Source of the DNA: Sabellastarte sp. h YS-2021
Taxonomy: Eukaryota; Annelida; Polychaeta; Sabellida; Sabellidae
Assembly: GCA_964017235.1 (NCBI GenBank)
Contig: OZ024938.1
Span: 56,845,816 to 56,909,815, forward strand
Length of the DNA: 64,000 nucleotides
Reading direction: 5' to 3'
The notes under the pieces are model-generated. The model worked only from the letters and a program-made list of their open reading frames with translations, did no database searches and had not been told where the DNA came from. This document shows positions 42,116 through 55,702 of this stretch, one piece after another (positions within the stretch are counted from its first letter, which is position 1; each line of letters opens with the position of its first letter). The translations under genes were made by a program, and so were the position numbers.

Positions 42116-43479
42116 TCAGCCAGATTGACCCACTTTAAGGGGTGTTTTGGGCTGATTTGGCATTTTATGAATCTCTCGCCAACTACACTCCCTTAACCTG
42201 CACTTTGGACTAGATGTCAATTTCTCAAACAACACACTATTAAAATTCACTTCAGTGGCGACTCCTGTAGGAAACAATATGGTTTTCAACCTTGAATCTA
42301 CCTTAATTGAGAATATATCAGCATTTCCTGATACAGCCACCTGTGGCTGTATTTTGGCCTTCCTGGACCACATATGACGCATATGACACCACTGGTATAC
42401 CAGATGTAATCCTGAAACCTATGCAATCAGATTTAGTGCATGGCAAGTGATTTTTGGGCCAAATTTCAGACTTATAGACCAATATTTTGTACTGGTTTGG
42501 GCTGATTTACATCTATTTTTGGCTGTTTTTACAACATTTCTTGGGTGTAATAATTTCTGATCAGACATGTAATGCTCCAAATGCGCCTAAAATATCCTCA
42601 ATAATTATTAGAATAAGCATGAAATTAAATGTGGGCTTCATATTGGCAATATTATGATATATTTGACATTTACCACCTGAGGGTGGGTCATAGGGCCCCC
42701 CCACACCCCGGAAATTGAAATTTTTAAAGTGTCCCTCGAGTTGGCCAGCTCAATACAAATTCATTTTCTGATATAAATTGAGTTTCCTGTGAAAATTTCA
42801 GCCAGATTGACCCACTTTAAGGGGTGTTTTGGGCTGATTTGGCATTTTATGAATCTCTCGCCAACTACACTCCCTTAACCTGCACTTTGGACTAGATGTC
42901 AATTTCTCAAACAACACACTATTAAAATTCACTTCAGTGGCGACTCCTGTAGGAAACAATATGGTTTTCAACCTTGAATCTACCTTAATTGAGAATATAT
43001 CAGCATTTCCTGATACAGCCACCTGTGGCTGTATTTTGGCCTTCCTGGACCACATATGACGCATATGACACCACTGGTATACCAGATGTAATCCTGAAAC
43101 CTATGCAATCAGATTTAGTGCATGGCAAGTGATTTTTGGGCCAAATTTCAGACTTATAGACCAATATTTTGTACTGGTTTGGGCTGATTTACATCTATTT
43201 TTGGCTGTTTTTACAACATTTCTTGGGTGTAATAATTTCTGATCAGACATGTAATGCTCCAAATGCGCCTAAAATATCCTCAATAATTATTAGAATAAGC
43301 ATGAAATTAAATGTGGGCTTCATATTGGCAATATTATGATATATTTGACATTTACCACCTGAGGGTGGGTCATAGGGCCCCCCCACACCCCGGAAATTGA
43401 AATTTTTAAAGTGTCCCTCGAGTTGGCCAGCTCAATACAAATTCATTTTCTGATATAAATTGAGTTTCCTGTGAAAATT
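42116..43479. repeat. Adjacent duplicated monomers marked by CCTGAAACC
   Basis: Two neighbouring copies carry CCTGAAACC (around 42411 and 43093) where the others I checked have CCTAAAACC. A single-monomer tandem duplication explains a private variant that appears only in neighbours. Confidence 0.6.
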
Positions 43480-46400
43480 TCAGCCAGATTGACCCACTTT
43501 AAGGGGTGTTTTGGGCTGATTTGGCATTTTATGAATCTCTCGCCAACTACACTCCCTTAACCTGCACTTTGGACTAGATGTCAATTTCTCAAACAACACA
43601 CTATTAAAATTCACTTCAGTGGCGACTCCTGTAGGAAACAATATGGTTTTCAACCTTGAATCTACCTTAATTGAGAATATATCAGCATTTCCTGATACAG
43701 CCACCTGTGGCTGTATTTTGGCCTTCCTGGACCACATATGACGCATATGACACCACTGGTATACCAGATGTAATCCTAAAACCTATGCAATCAGATTTAG
43801 TGCATGGCAAGTGATTTTTGGGCCAAATTTCAGACTTATAGACCAATATTTTGTACTGGTTTGGGCTGATTTACATCTATTTTTGGCTGTTTTACAACAT
43901 TTCTTGGGTGTAATAATTTCTGATCAGACATGTAGTGCTCCAAATGCGCCTAAAATATCCTCAATAATTATTAGAATAAGCATGAAATTAAATGTGGGCT
44001 TCATATTGGCAATATTATGATATATTTGACATTTACCACCTGAGGGTGGGTCATAGGGCCCCCCCACACCCCGGAAATTGAAATTTTTAAAGTGTCCCTC
44101 GAGTTGGCCAGCTCAATACAAATTCATTTTCTGATATAAATTGAGTTTCCTGTGAAAATTTCAGCCAGATTGACCCACTTTAAGGGGTGTTTTGGGCTGA
44201 TTTGGCATTTTATGAATCTCTCGCCAACTACACTCCCTTAACCTGCACTTTGGACTAGATGTCAATTTCTCAAACAACACACTATTAAAATTCACTTCAG
44301 TGGCGACTCCTGTAGGAAACAATATGGTTTTCAACCTTGAATCTACCTTAATTGAGAATATATCAGCATTTCCTGATACAGCCACCTGTGGCTGTATTTT
44401 GGCCTTCCTGGACCACATATGACGCATATGACACCACTGGTATACCAGATGTAATCCTAAAACCTATGCAATCAGATTTAGTGCATGGCAAGTGATTTTT
44501 GGGCCAAATTTCAGACTTATAGACCAATATTTTGTACTGGTTTGGGCTGATTTACATCTATTTTTGGCTGTTTTTACAACATTTCTTGGGTGTAATAATT
44601 TCTGATCAGACATGTAATGCTCCAAATGCGCCTAAAATATCCTCAATAATTATTAGAATAAGCATGAAATTAAATGTGGGCTTCATATTGGCAATATTAT
44701 GATATATTTGACATTTACCACCTGAGGGTGGGTCATAGGGCCCCCCCACACCCCGGAAATTGAAATTTTTAAAGTGTCCCTCGAGTTGGCCAGCTCAATA
44801 CAAATTCATTTTCTGATATAAATTGAGTTTCCTGTGAAAATTTCAGCCAGATTGACCCACTTTAAGGGGTGTTTTGGGCTGATTTGGCATTTTATGAATC
44901 TCTCGCCAACTACACTCCCTTAACCTGCACTTTGGACTAGATGTCAATTTCTCAAACAACACACTATTAAAATTCACTTCAGTGGCGACTCCTGTAGGAA
45001 ACAATATGGTTTTCAACCTTGAATCTACCTTAATTGAGAATATATCAGCATTTCCTGATACAGCCACCTGTGGCTGTATTTTGGCCTTCCTGGACCACAT
45101 ATGACGCATATGACACCACTGGTATACCAGATGTAATCCTAAAACCTATGCAATCAGATTTAGTGCATGGCAAGTGATTTTTGGGCCAAATTTCAGACTT
45201 ATAGACCAATATTTTGTACTGGTTTGGGCTGATTTACATCTATTTTTGGCTGTTTTTACAACATTTCTTGGGTGTAATAATTTCTGATCAGACATGTAGT
45301 GCTCCAAATGCGCCTAAAATATCCTCAATAATTATTAGAATAAGCATGAAATTAAATGTGGGCTTCATATTGGCAATATTATGATATATTTGACATTTAC
45401 CACCTGAGGGTGGGTCATAGGGCCCCCCCACACCCCGGAAATTGAAATTTTTAAAGTGTCCCTCGAGTTGGCCAGCTCAATACAAATTCATTTTCTGATA
45501 TAAATTGAGTTTCCTGTGAAAATTTCAGCCAGATTGACCCACTTTAAGGGGTGTTTTGGGCTGATTTGGCATTTTATGAATCTCTCGCCAACTACACTCC
45601 CTTAACCTGCACTTTGGACTAGATGTCAATTTCTCAAACAACACACTATTAAAATTCACTTCAGTGGCGACTCCTGTAGGAAACAATATGGTTTTCAACC
45701 TTGAATCTACCTTAATTGAGAATATATCAGCATTTCCTGATACAGCCACCTGTGGCTGTATTTTGGCCTTCCTGGACCACATATGACGCATATGACACCA
45801 CTGGTATACCAGATGTAATCCTAAAACCTATGCAATCAGATTTAGTGCATGGCAAGTGATTTTTGGGCCAAATTTCAGACTTATAGACCAATATTTTGTA
45901 CTGGTTTGGGCTGATTTACATCTATTTTTGGCTGTTTTTACAACATTTCTTGGGTGTAATAATTTCTGATCAGACATGTAGTGCTCCAAATGCGCCTAAA
46001 ATATCCTCAATAATTATTAGAATAAGCATGAAATTAAATGTGGGCTTCATATTGGCAATATTATGATATATTTGACATTTACCACCTGAGGGTGGGTCAT
46101 AGGGCCCCCCACACCCCGGAAATTGAAATTTTTAAAGTGTCCCTCGAGTTGGCCAGCTCAATACAAATTCATTTTCTGATATAAATTGAGTTTCCTGTGA
46201 AAATTTCAGCCAGATTGACCCACTTTAAGGGGTGTTTTGGGCTGATTTGGCATTTTATGAATCTCTCGCCAACTACACTCCCTTAACCTGCACTTTGGAC
46301 TAGATGTCAATTTCTCAAACAACACACTATTAAAATTCACTTCAGTGGCGACTCCTGTAGGAAACAATATGGTTTTCAACCTTGAATCTACCTTAATTGA

Positions 46401-48227
46401 GAATATATCAGCATTTCCTGATACAGCCACCTGTGGCTGTATTTTGGCCTTCCTGGACCACATATGACGCATATGACACCACTGGTATACCAGATGTAAT
46501 CCTAAAACCTATGCAATCAGATTTAGTGCATGGCAAGTGATTTTTGGGCCAAATTTCAGACTTATAGACCAATATTTTGTACTGGTTTGGGCTGATTTAC
46601 ATCTATTTTTGGCTGTTTTTACAACATTTCTTGGGTGTAATAATTTCTGATCAGACATGTAGTGCTCCAAATGCGCCTAAAATATCCTCAATAATTATTA
46701 GAATAAGCATGAAATTAAATGTGGGCTTCATATTGGCAATATTATGATATATTTGACATTTACCACCTGAGGGTGGGTCATAGGGCCCCCCCACACCCCG
46801 GAAATTGAAATTTTTAAAGTGTCCCTCGAGTTGGCCAGCTCAATACAAATTCATTTTCTGATATAAATTGAGTTTCCTGTGAAAATTTCAGCCAGATTGA
46901 CCCACTTTAAGGGGTGTTTTGGGCTGATTTGGCATTTTATGAATCTCTCGCCAACTACACTCCCTTAACCTGCACTTTGGACTAGATGTCAATTTCTCAA
47001 ACAACACACTATTAAAATTCACTTCAGTGGCGACTCCTGTAGGAAACAATATGGTTTTCAACCTTGAATCTACCTTAATTGAGAATATATCAGCATTTCC
47101 TGATACAGCCACCTGTGGCTGTATTTTGGCCTTCCTGGACCACATATGACGCATATGACACCACTGGTATACCAGATGTAATCCTAAAACCTATGCAATC
47201 AGATTTAGTGCATGGCAAGTGATTTTTGGGCCAAATTTCAGACTTATAGACCAATATTTTGTACTGGTTTGGGCTGATTTACATCTATTTTTGGCTGTTT
47301 TTACAACATTTCTTGGGTGTAATAATTTCTGATCAGACATGTAATGCTCCAAATGCGCCTAAAATATCCTCAATAATTATTAGAATAAGCATGAAATTAA
47401 ATGTGGGCTTCATATTGGCAATATTATGATATATTTGACATTTACCACCTGAGGGTGGGTCATAGGGCCCCCCCACACCCCGGAAATTGAAATTTTTAAA
47501 GTGTCCCTCGAGTTGGCCAGCTCAATACAAATTCATTTTCTGATATAAATTGAGTTTCCTGTGAAAATTTCAGCCAGATTGACCCACTTTAAGGGGTGTT
47601 TTGGGCTGATTTGGCATTTTATGAATCTCTCGCCAACTACACTCCCTTAACCTGCACTTTGGACTAGATGTCAATTTCTCAAACAACACACTATTAAAAT
47701 TCACTTCAGTGGCGACTCCTGTAGGAAACAATATGGTTTTCAACCTTGAATCTACCTTAATTGAGAATATATCAGCATTTCCTGATACAGCCACCTGTGG
47801 CTGTATTTTGGCCTTCCTGGACCACATATGACGCATATGACACCACTGGTATACCAGATGTAATCCTAAAACCTATGCAATCAGATTTAGTGCATGGCAA
47901 GTGATTTTTGGGCCAAATTTCAGACTTATAGACCAATATTTTGTACTGGTTTGGGCTGATTTACATCTATTTTTGGCTGTTTTTACAACATTTCTTGGGT
48001 GTAATAATTTCTGATCAGACATGTAATGCTCCAAATGCGCCTAAAATATCCTCAATAATTATTAGAATAAGCATGAAATTAAATGTGGGCTTCATATTGG
48101 CAATATTATGATATATTTGACATTTACCACCTGAGGGTGGGTCATAGGGCCCCCCCACACCCCGGAAATTGAAATTTTTAAAGTGTCCCTCGAGTTGGCC
48201 AGCTCAATACAAATTCATTTTCTGATA

Positions 48228-48242
48228 TAGATAGATAGATAG
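48228..48242. repeat. TAGA microsatellite, LINE 3' tail
   Basis: TAGATAGATAGATAG lies exactly at the junction between the satellite and the 3' end of the LINE. On the LINE strand it reads as a CTAT repeat after an A-rich stretch. Its first bases merge with the target sequence GATATA, so the exact border cannot be assigned. Several LINE lineages end in short tandem repeats instead of poly(A). Confidence 0.9.
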
Positions 48243-49067
48243 TTTTTTATTTTACTGACGTTGTGTTATACAATAAAGTAACATCAGACATTAAATACAT
48301 TTCTTAACACCCAGCCATAAAGGCTTACAAGTCAGTTTAATTCAAAAATCTTTAGTAGAAAGTGCACGTGTGACAGGAAGAATTACGTTACAATTTAAGA
48401 TTCCAATACACAAAAAAAGAAAATTATTACTTATTTCTCTTCTAATGAATTCTCAGCATTTATAAATTGACAAAGGATTTTATCAACTAACATTAATTAG
48501 TTGTATATAATATGGACTTTCTACATTCCCAAATTGACACAAGGAATTTCGCCAAGCGACGAATATGTACACCTTTTAGATTCATTAGAACCATAAATTT
48601 ATCAAATACATCTATATTGTTAAACTCAACTGTAACATTATCACAAATATATGAAAAGAACGTTTCTCTTTGATTCTGATATCTTGGACACTGAATAACA
48701 AAATGAATTTCGTCTTCAATTTCCATTTCATTGCATAAAGTGCAAATTCGTTTTGAAAATTTTTCATTTTTATACCTTCCCTTTTCTATAGCCAATGGTA
48801 AAGTACAGGATCGTAACTTTGCCAAGAGGGATCTTTGCATTTTGGTAAGGTTTATTTCTAAGTATTCTTCCTTACTGATATGACTTTTATATGATGTATA
48901 TGTTCGTAATTTAGGTTTAAAAGCCACAGAGTCTTGCCATTCAAAATCTATTAAGGTGTTGAGTTTTTCTTTTGCCAGGTTTATGTCAATTTCAGCACCT
49001 GTAAAGATATTTTCAGACATACCAATTTGGTTTAAAACATTTTCCACGTCACCGGACCAGTGACCAG
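48230..49067 (-). mobile_element. 5'-truncated LINE (non-LTR retrotransposon) insertion
   Basis: About 838 bp of non-satellite sequence interrupts a monomer after CTGATATA. The monomer resumes with TAAATTGAG at 49068, and the next anchor is displaced by exactly 840 bp. The element lies on the minus strand. It holds the C-terminal coding end of a reverse-transcriptase polyprotein, a ~250-bp 3' untranslated region (48243-48492), a TTTATT (AATAAA on the minus strand) at 48246-48251, and a TAGA microsatellite tail. A possible target duplication is only 2 bp (TA at 48228-48229 and 49068-49069). Truncation at the 5' end is usual for target-primed reverse transcription. The CR1/L2-like branch of LINEs is likely from the C-terminal style and simple-repeat tail, but the clade is not certain. 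Confidence 0.9.
48493..49065 (-). pseudogene. LINE reverse-transcriptase polyprotein, C-terminal fragment
   Basis: An uninterrupted frame on the minus strand ends with TAA at 48493-48495 and stays open up to the 5' break of the element, so it is a fragment rather than a gene with its own start. There is no ATG at the upstream end; the first possible alternative start is a GTG at 49045-49047. Counting from that codon there are 184 residues. Residues 44-50 (KPKLRTY) and 71-79 (QRSLLAKLR) match the conserved post-reverse-transcriptase region of animal LINE proteins. C102, C105, H115 and C120 form a CCHC zinc-knuckle pattern, followed by CPRYQNQR. The endonuclease and reverse-transcriptase domains are missing. 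The absence of stops or frameshifts suggests a young insertion. It cannot encode an active transposition protein. Confidence 0.88.
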
Positions 49068-52000
49068 TAAATTGAGTTTCCTGTGAAAATTTCAGTCAGA
49101 TTGACCCACTTTAAGGGGTGTTTTGGGCTGATTTGGCATTTTATGAATCTCTCGCCAACTACACTCCCTTAACCTGCACTTTGGACTAGATGTCAATTTC
49201 TCAAACAACACACTATTAAAATTCACTTCAGTGGCGACTCCTGTAGGAAACAATATGGTTTTCAACCTTGAATCTACCTTAATTGAGAATATATCAGCAT
49301 TTCCTGATACAGCCACCTGTGGCTGTATTTTGGCCTTCCTGGACCACATATGACGCATATGACACCACTGGTATACCAGATGTAATCCTAAAACCTATGC
49401 AATCAGATTTAGTGCATGGCAAGTGATTTTTGGGCCAAATTTCAGACTTATAGACCAATATTTTGTACTGGTTTGGGCTGATTTACATCTATTTTTGGCT
49501 GTTTTTACAACATTTCTTGGGTGTAATAATTTCTGATCAGACATGTAATGCTCCAAATGCGCCTAAAATATCCTCAATAATTATTAGAATAAGCATGAAA
49601 TTAAATGTGGGCTTCATATTGGCAATATTATGATATATTTGACATTTACCACCTGAGGGTGGGTCATAGGGCCCCCCCACACCCCGGAAATTGAAATTTT
49701 TAAAGTGTCCCTCGAGTTGGCCAGCTCAATACAAATTCATTTTCTGATATAAATTGAGTTTCCTGTGAAAATTTCAGCCAGATTGACCCACTTTAAGGGG
49801 TGTTTTGGGCTGATTTGGCATTTTATGAATCTCTCGCCAACTACACTCCCTTAACCTGCACTTTGGACTAGATGTCAATTTCTCAAACAACACACTATTA
49901 AAATTCACTTCAGTGGCGACTCCTGTAGGAAACAATATGGTTTTCAACCTTGAATCTACCTTAATTGAGAATATATCAGCATTTCCTGATACAGCCACCT
50001 GTGGCTGTATTTTGGCCTTCCTGGACCACATATGACGCATATGACACCACTGGTATACCAGATGTAATCCTAAAACCTATGCAATCAGATTTAGTGCATG
50101 GCAAGTGATTTTTGGGCCAAATTTCAGACTTATAGACCAATATTTTGTACTGGTTTGGGCTGATTTACATCTATTTTTGGCTGTTTTTACAACATTTCTT
50201 GGGTGTAATAATTTCTGATCAGACATGTAATGCTCCAAATGCGCCTAAAATATCCTCAATAATTATTAGAATAAGCATGAAATTAAATGTGGGCTTCATA
50301 TTGGCAATATTATGATATATTTGACATTTACCACCTGAGGGTGGGTCATAGGGCCCCCCCACACCCCGGAAATTGAAATTTTTAAAGTGTCCCTCGAGTT
50401 GGCCAGCTCAATACAAATTCATTTTCTGATATAAATTGAGTTTCCTGTGAAAATTTCAGCCAGATTGACCCACTTTAAGGGGTGTTTTGGGCTGATTTGG
50501 CATTTTATGAATCTCTCGCCAACTACACTCCCTTAACCTGCACTTTGGACTAGATGTCAATTTCTCAAACAACACACTATTAAAATTCACTTCAGTGGCG
50601 ACTCCTGTAGGAAACAATATGGTTTTCAACCTTGAATCTACCTTAATTGAGAATATATCAGCATTTCCTGATACAGCCACCTGTGGCTGTATTTTGGCCT
50701 TCCTGGACCACATATGACGCATATGACACCACTGGTATACCAGATGTAATCCTAAAACCTATGCAATCAGATTTAGTGCATGGCAAGTGATTTTTGGGCC
50801 AAATTTCAGACTTATAGACCAATATTTTGTACTGGTTTGGGCTGATTTACATCTATTTTTGGCTGTTTTTACAACATTTCTTGGGTGTAATAATTTCTGA
50901 TCAGACATGTAGTGCTCCAAATGCGCCTAAAATATCCTCAATAATTATTAGAATAAGCATGAAATTAAATGTGGGCTTCATATTGGCAATATTATGATAT
51001 ATTTGACATTTACCACCTGAGGGTGGGTCATAGGGCCCCCCCACACCCCGGAAATTGAAATTTTTAAAGTGTCCCTCGAGTTGGCCAGCTCAATACAAAT
51101 TCATTTTCTGATATAAATTGAGTTTCCTGTGAAAATTTCAGCCAGATTGACCCACTTTAAGGGGTGTTTTGGGCTGATTTGGCATTTTATGAATCTCTCG
51201 CCAACTACACTCCCTTAACCTGCACTTTGGACTAGATGTCAATTTCTCAAACAACACACTATTAAAATTCACTTCAGTGGCGACTCCTGTAGGAAACAAT
51301 ATGGTTTTCAACCTTGAATCTACCTTAATTGAGAATATATCAGCATTTCCTGATACAGCCACCTGTGGCTGTATTTTGGCCTTCCTGGACCACATATGAC
51401 GCATATGACACCACTGGTATACCAGATGTAATCCTAAAACCTATGCAATCAGATTTAGTGCATGGCAAGTGATTTTTGGGCCAAATTTCAGACTTATAGA
51501 CCAATATTTTGTACTGGTTTGGGCTGATTTACATCTATTTTTGGCTGTTTTTACAACATTTCTTGGGTGTAATAATTTCTGATCAGACATGTAATGCTCC
51601 AAATGCGCCTAAAATATCCTCAATAATTATTAGAATAAGCATGAAATTAAATGTGGGCTTCATATTGGCAATATTATGATATATTTGACATTTACCACCT
51701 GAGGGTGGGTCATAGGGCCCCCCCACACCCCGGAAATTGAAATTTTTAAAGTGTCCCTCGAGTTGGCCAGCTCAATACAAATTCATTTTCTGATATAAAT
51801 TGAGTTTCCTGTGAAAATTTCAGCCAGATTGACCCACTTTAAGGGGTGTTTTGGGCTGATTTGGCATTTTATGAATCTCTCGCCAACTACACTCCCTTAA
51901 CCTGCACTTTGGACTAGATGTCAATTTCTCAAACAACACACTATTAAAATTCACTTCAGTGGCGACTCCTGTAGGAAACAATATGGTTTTCAACCTTGAA

Positions 52001-55000
52001 TCTACCTTAATTGAGAATATATCAGCATTTCCTGATACAGCCACCTGTGGCTGTATTTTGGCCTTCCTGGACCACATATGACGCATATGACACCACTGGT
52101 ATACCAGATGTAATCCTAAAACCTATGCAATCAGATTTAGTGCATGGCAAGTGATTTTTGGGCCAAATTTCAGACTTATAGACCAATATTTTGTACTGGT
52201 TTGGGCTGATTTACATCTATTTTTGGCTGTTTTTACAACATTTCTTGGGTGTAATAATTTCTGATCAGACATGTAATGCTCCAAATGCGCCTAAAATATC
52301 CTCAATAATTATTAGAATAAGCATGAAATTAAATGTGGGCTTCATATTGGCAATATTATGATATATTTGACATTTACCACCTGAGGGTGGGTCATAGGGC
52401 CCCCCCACACCCCGGAAATTGAAATTTTTAAAGTGTCCCTCGAGTTGGCCAGCTCAATACAAATTCATTTTCTGATATAAATTGAGTTTCCTGTGAAAAT
52501 TTCAGCCAGATTGACCCACTTTAAGGGGTGTTTTGGGCTGATTTGGCATTTTATGAATCTCTCGCCAACTACACTCCCTTAACCTGCACTTTGGACTAGA
52601 TGTCAATTTCTCAAACAACACACTATTAAAATTCACTTCAGTGGCGACTCCTGTAGGAAACAATATGGTTTTCAACCTTGAATCTACCTTAATTGAGAAT
52701 ATATCAGCATTTCCTGATACAGCCACCTGTGGCTGTATTTTGGCCTTCCTGGACCACATATGACGCATATGACACCACTGGTATACCAGATGTAATCCTA
52801 AAACCTATGCAATCAGATTTAGTGCATGGCAAGTGATTTTTGGGCCAAATTTCAGACTTATAGACCAATATTTTGTACTGGTTTGGGCTGATTTACATCT
52901 ATTTTTGGCTGTTTTTACAACATTTCTTGGGTGTAATAATTTCTGATCAGACATGTAATGCTCCAAATGCGCCTAAAATATCCTCAATAATTATTAGAAT
53001 AAGCATGAAATTAAATGTGGGCTTCATATTGGCAATATTATGATATATTTGACATTTACCACCTGAGGGTGGGTCATAGGGCCCCCCCACACCCCGGAAA
53101 TTGAAATTTTTAAAGTGTCCCTCGAGTTGGCCAGCTCAATACAAATTCATTTTCTGATATAAATTGAGTTTCCTGTGAAAATTTCAGCCAGATTGACCCA
53201 CTTTAAGGGGTGTTTTGGGCTGATTTGGCATTTTATGAATCTCTCGCCAACTACACTCCCTTAACCTGCACTTTGGACTAGATGTCAATTTCTCAAACAA
53301 CACACTATTAAAATTCACTTCAGTGGCGACTCCTGTAGGAAACAATATGGTTTTCAACCTTGAATCTACCTTAATTGAGAATATATCAGCATTTCCTGAT
53401 ACAGCCACCTGTGGCTGTATTTTGGCCTTCCTGGACCACATATGACGCATATGACACCACTGGTATACCAGATGTAATCCTAAAACCTATGCAATCAGAT
53501 TTAGTGCATGGCAAGTGATTTTTGGGCCAAATTTCAGACTTATAGACCAATATTTTGTACTGGTTTGGGCTGATTTACATCTATTTTTGGCTGTTTTTAC
53601 AACATTTCTTGGGTGTAATAATTTCTGATCAGACATGTAGTGCTCCAAATGCGCCTAAAATATCCTCAATAATTATTAGAATAAGCATGAAATTAAATGT
53701 GGGCTTCATATTGGCAATATTATGATATATTTGACATTTACCACCTGAGGGTGGGTCATAGGGCCCCCCCACACCCCGGAAATTGAAATTTTTAAAGTGT
53801 CCCTCGAGTTGGCCAGCTCAATACAAATTCATTTTCTGATATAAATTGAGTTTCCTGTGAAAATTTCAGCCAGATTGACCCACTTTAAGGGGTGTTTTGG
53901 GCTGATTTGGCATTTTATGAATCTCTCGCCAACTACACTCCCTTAACCTGCACTTTGGACTAGATGTCAATTTCTCAAACAACACACTATTAAAATTCAC
54001 TTCAGTGGCGACTCCTGTAGGAAACAATATGGTTTTCAACCTTGAATCTACCTTAATTGAGAATATATCAGCATTTCCTGATACAGCCACCTGTGGCTGT
54101 ATTTTGGCCTTCCTGGACCACATATGACGCATATGACACCACTGGTATACCAGATGTAATCCTAAAACCTATGCAATCAGATTTAGTGCATGGCAAGTGA
54201 TTTTTGGGCCAAATTTCAGACTTATAGACCAATATTTTGTACTGGTTTGGGCTGATTTACATCTATTTTTGGCTGTTTTTACAACATTTCTTGGGTGTAA
54301 TAATTTCTGATCAGACATGTAATGCTCCAAATGCGCCTAAAATATCCTCAATAATTATTAGAATAAGCATGAAATTAAATGTGGGCTTCATATTGGCAAT
54401 ATTATGATATATTTGACATTTACCACCTGAGGGTGGGTCATAGGGCCCCCCCACACCCCGGAAATTGAAATTTTTAAAGTGTCCCTCGAGTTGGCCAGCT
54501 CAATACAAATTCATTTTCTGATATAAATTGAGTTTCCTGTGAAAATTTCAGCCAGATTGACCCACTTTAAGGGGTGTTTTGGGCTGATTTGGCATTTTAT
54601 GAATCTCTCGCCAACTACACTCCCTTAACCTGCACTTTGGACTAGATGTCAATTTCTCAAACAACACACTATTAAAATTCACTTCAGTGGCGACTCCTGT
54701 AGGAAACAATATGGTTTTCAACCTTGAATCTACCTTAATTGAGAATATATCAGCATTTCCTGATACAGCCACCTGTGGCTGTATTTTGGCCTTCCTGGAC
54801 CACATATGACGCATATGACACCACTGGTATACCAGATGTAATCCTAAAACCTATGCAATCAGATTTAGTGCATGGCAAGTGATTTTTGGGCCAAATTTCA
54901 GACTTATAGACCAATATTTTGTACTGGTTTGGGCTGATTTACATCTATTTTTGGCTGTTTTTACAACATTTCTTGGGTGTAATAATTTCTGATCAGACAT

Positions 55001-55687
55001 GTAATGCTCCAAATGCGCCTAAAATATCCTCAATAATTATTAGAATAAGCATGAAATTAAATGTGGGCTTCATATTGGCAATATTATGATATATTTGACA
55101 TTTACCACCTGAGGGTGGGTCATAGGGCCCCCCCCACACCCCGGAAATTGAAATTTTTAAAGTGTCCCTCGAGTTGGCCAGCTCAATACAAATTCATTTT
55201 CTGATATAAATTGAGTTTCCTGTGAAAATTTCAGCCAGATTGACCCACTTTAAGGGGTGTTTTGGGCTGATTTGGCATTTTATGAATCTCTCGCCAACTA
55301 CACTCCCTTAACCTGCACTTTGGACTAGATGTCAATTTCTCAAACAACACACTATTAAAATTCACTTCAGTGGCGACTCCTGTAGGAAACAATATGGTTT
55401 TCAACCTTGAATCTACCTTAATTGAGAATATATCAGCATTTCCTGATACAGCCACCTGTGGCTGTATTTTGGCCTTCCTGGACCACATATGACGCATATG
55501 ACACCACTGGTATACCAGATGTAATCCTAAAACCTATGCAATCAGATTTAGTGCATGGCAAGTGATTTTTGGGCCAAATTTCAGACTTATAGACCAATAT
55601 TTTGTACTGGTTTGGGCTGATTTACATCTATTTTTGGCTGTTTTTACAACATTTCTTGGGTGTAATAATTTCTGATCAGACATGTAA
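49068..55687. repeat. Satellite array block 2, 682-bp monomer (~10 copies)
   Basis: This is the same satellite in the same orientation and phase as block 1, resuming inside the interrupted monomer. Ten anchors run from 49092 to 55231 at 682-bp spacing; the last step is 683 bp because the C-tract at 55128-55135 has eight C. The first monomer has a private T at 49096, 26-29 bp from the LINE junction. The block ends at ACATGTAA, where a DNA transposon is inserted. Confidence 0.97.
55686..55687. other. Target-site duplication (AA), left
   Basis: AA immediately precedes the left inverted repeat. It is repeated at 57034-57035 after the right one, whereas uninterrupted copies have it only once in GTAATGC. 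Because it is only 2 bp, chance cannot be fully excluded, but the 1348-bp phase shift agrees. Confidence 0.75.
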
Positions 55688-55698
55688 CCCAGCAGGCA
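55688..55698 (+). repeat. Left terminal inverted repeat
   Basis: CCCAGCAGGCA, 11 bp, is the exact reverse complement of the right end. Identity stops at position 12 (A here; the right end read inward has C). Confidence 0.92.
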
Positions 55699-55702
55699 AT
55701 AG

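Larger units (their letters stand above)
1..48229. repeat. Satellite array block 1, 682-bp monomer (~70 copies)
   Basis: The same unit recurs head to tail with a period of 682 bp, for example at anchor positions 1194, 1876, 2558 and 3240, and so on to 47570. I count 70 anchors in this block. Exceptions to the period are 681 bp (513 to 1194, 22336 to 23017, 43480 to 44161, 45525 to 46206), 684 bp (23699 to 24383) and 683 bp (25747 to 26430). Most copies differ from one another at 0-3 positions. Recurrent variants lie mostly outside the 267-bp segment that carries an open frame. The block starts in mid-monomer at base 1 and is cut at 48229 by a LINE insertion. No host gene, tRNA or rRNA is seen. 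Pericentromeric, subtelomeric or interstitial heterochromatin is the natural setting for such an array, but the window does not show which. Confidence 0.98.

Noticed and set aside
43811..44020. A 69-codon plus-strand frame
   Set aside because: It exists only because one copy lost a T in the run at 43890-43893 (four T instead of five). No other copy has it.
1..48229. CRISPR array
   Set aside because: The repeats are contiguous 682-bp units with no unique spacers, and the LINE shows a eukaryotic genome.
49045..49047. GTG as the true start of the LINE protein
   Set aside because: The frame continues open upstream to the 5' break of the element; this is a truncated polyprotein, not a gene starting at GTG.
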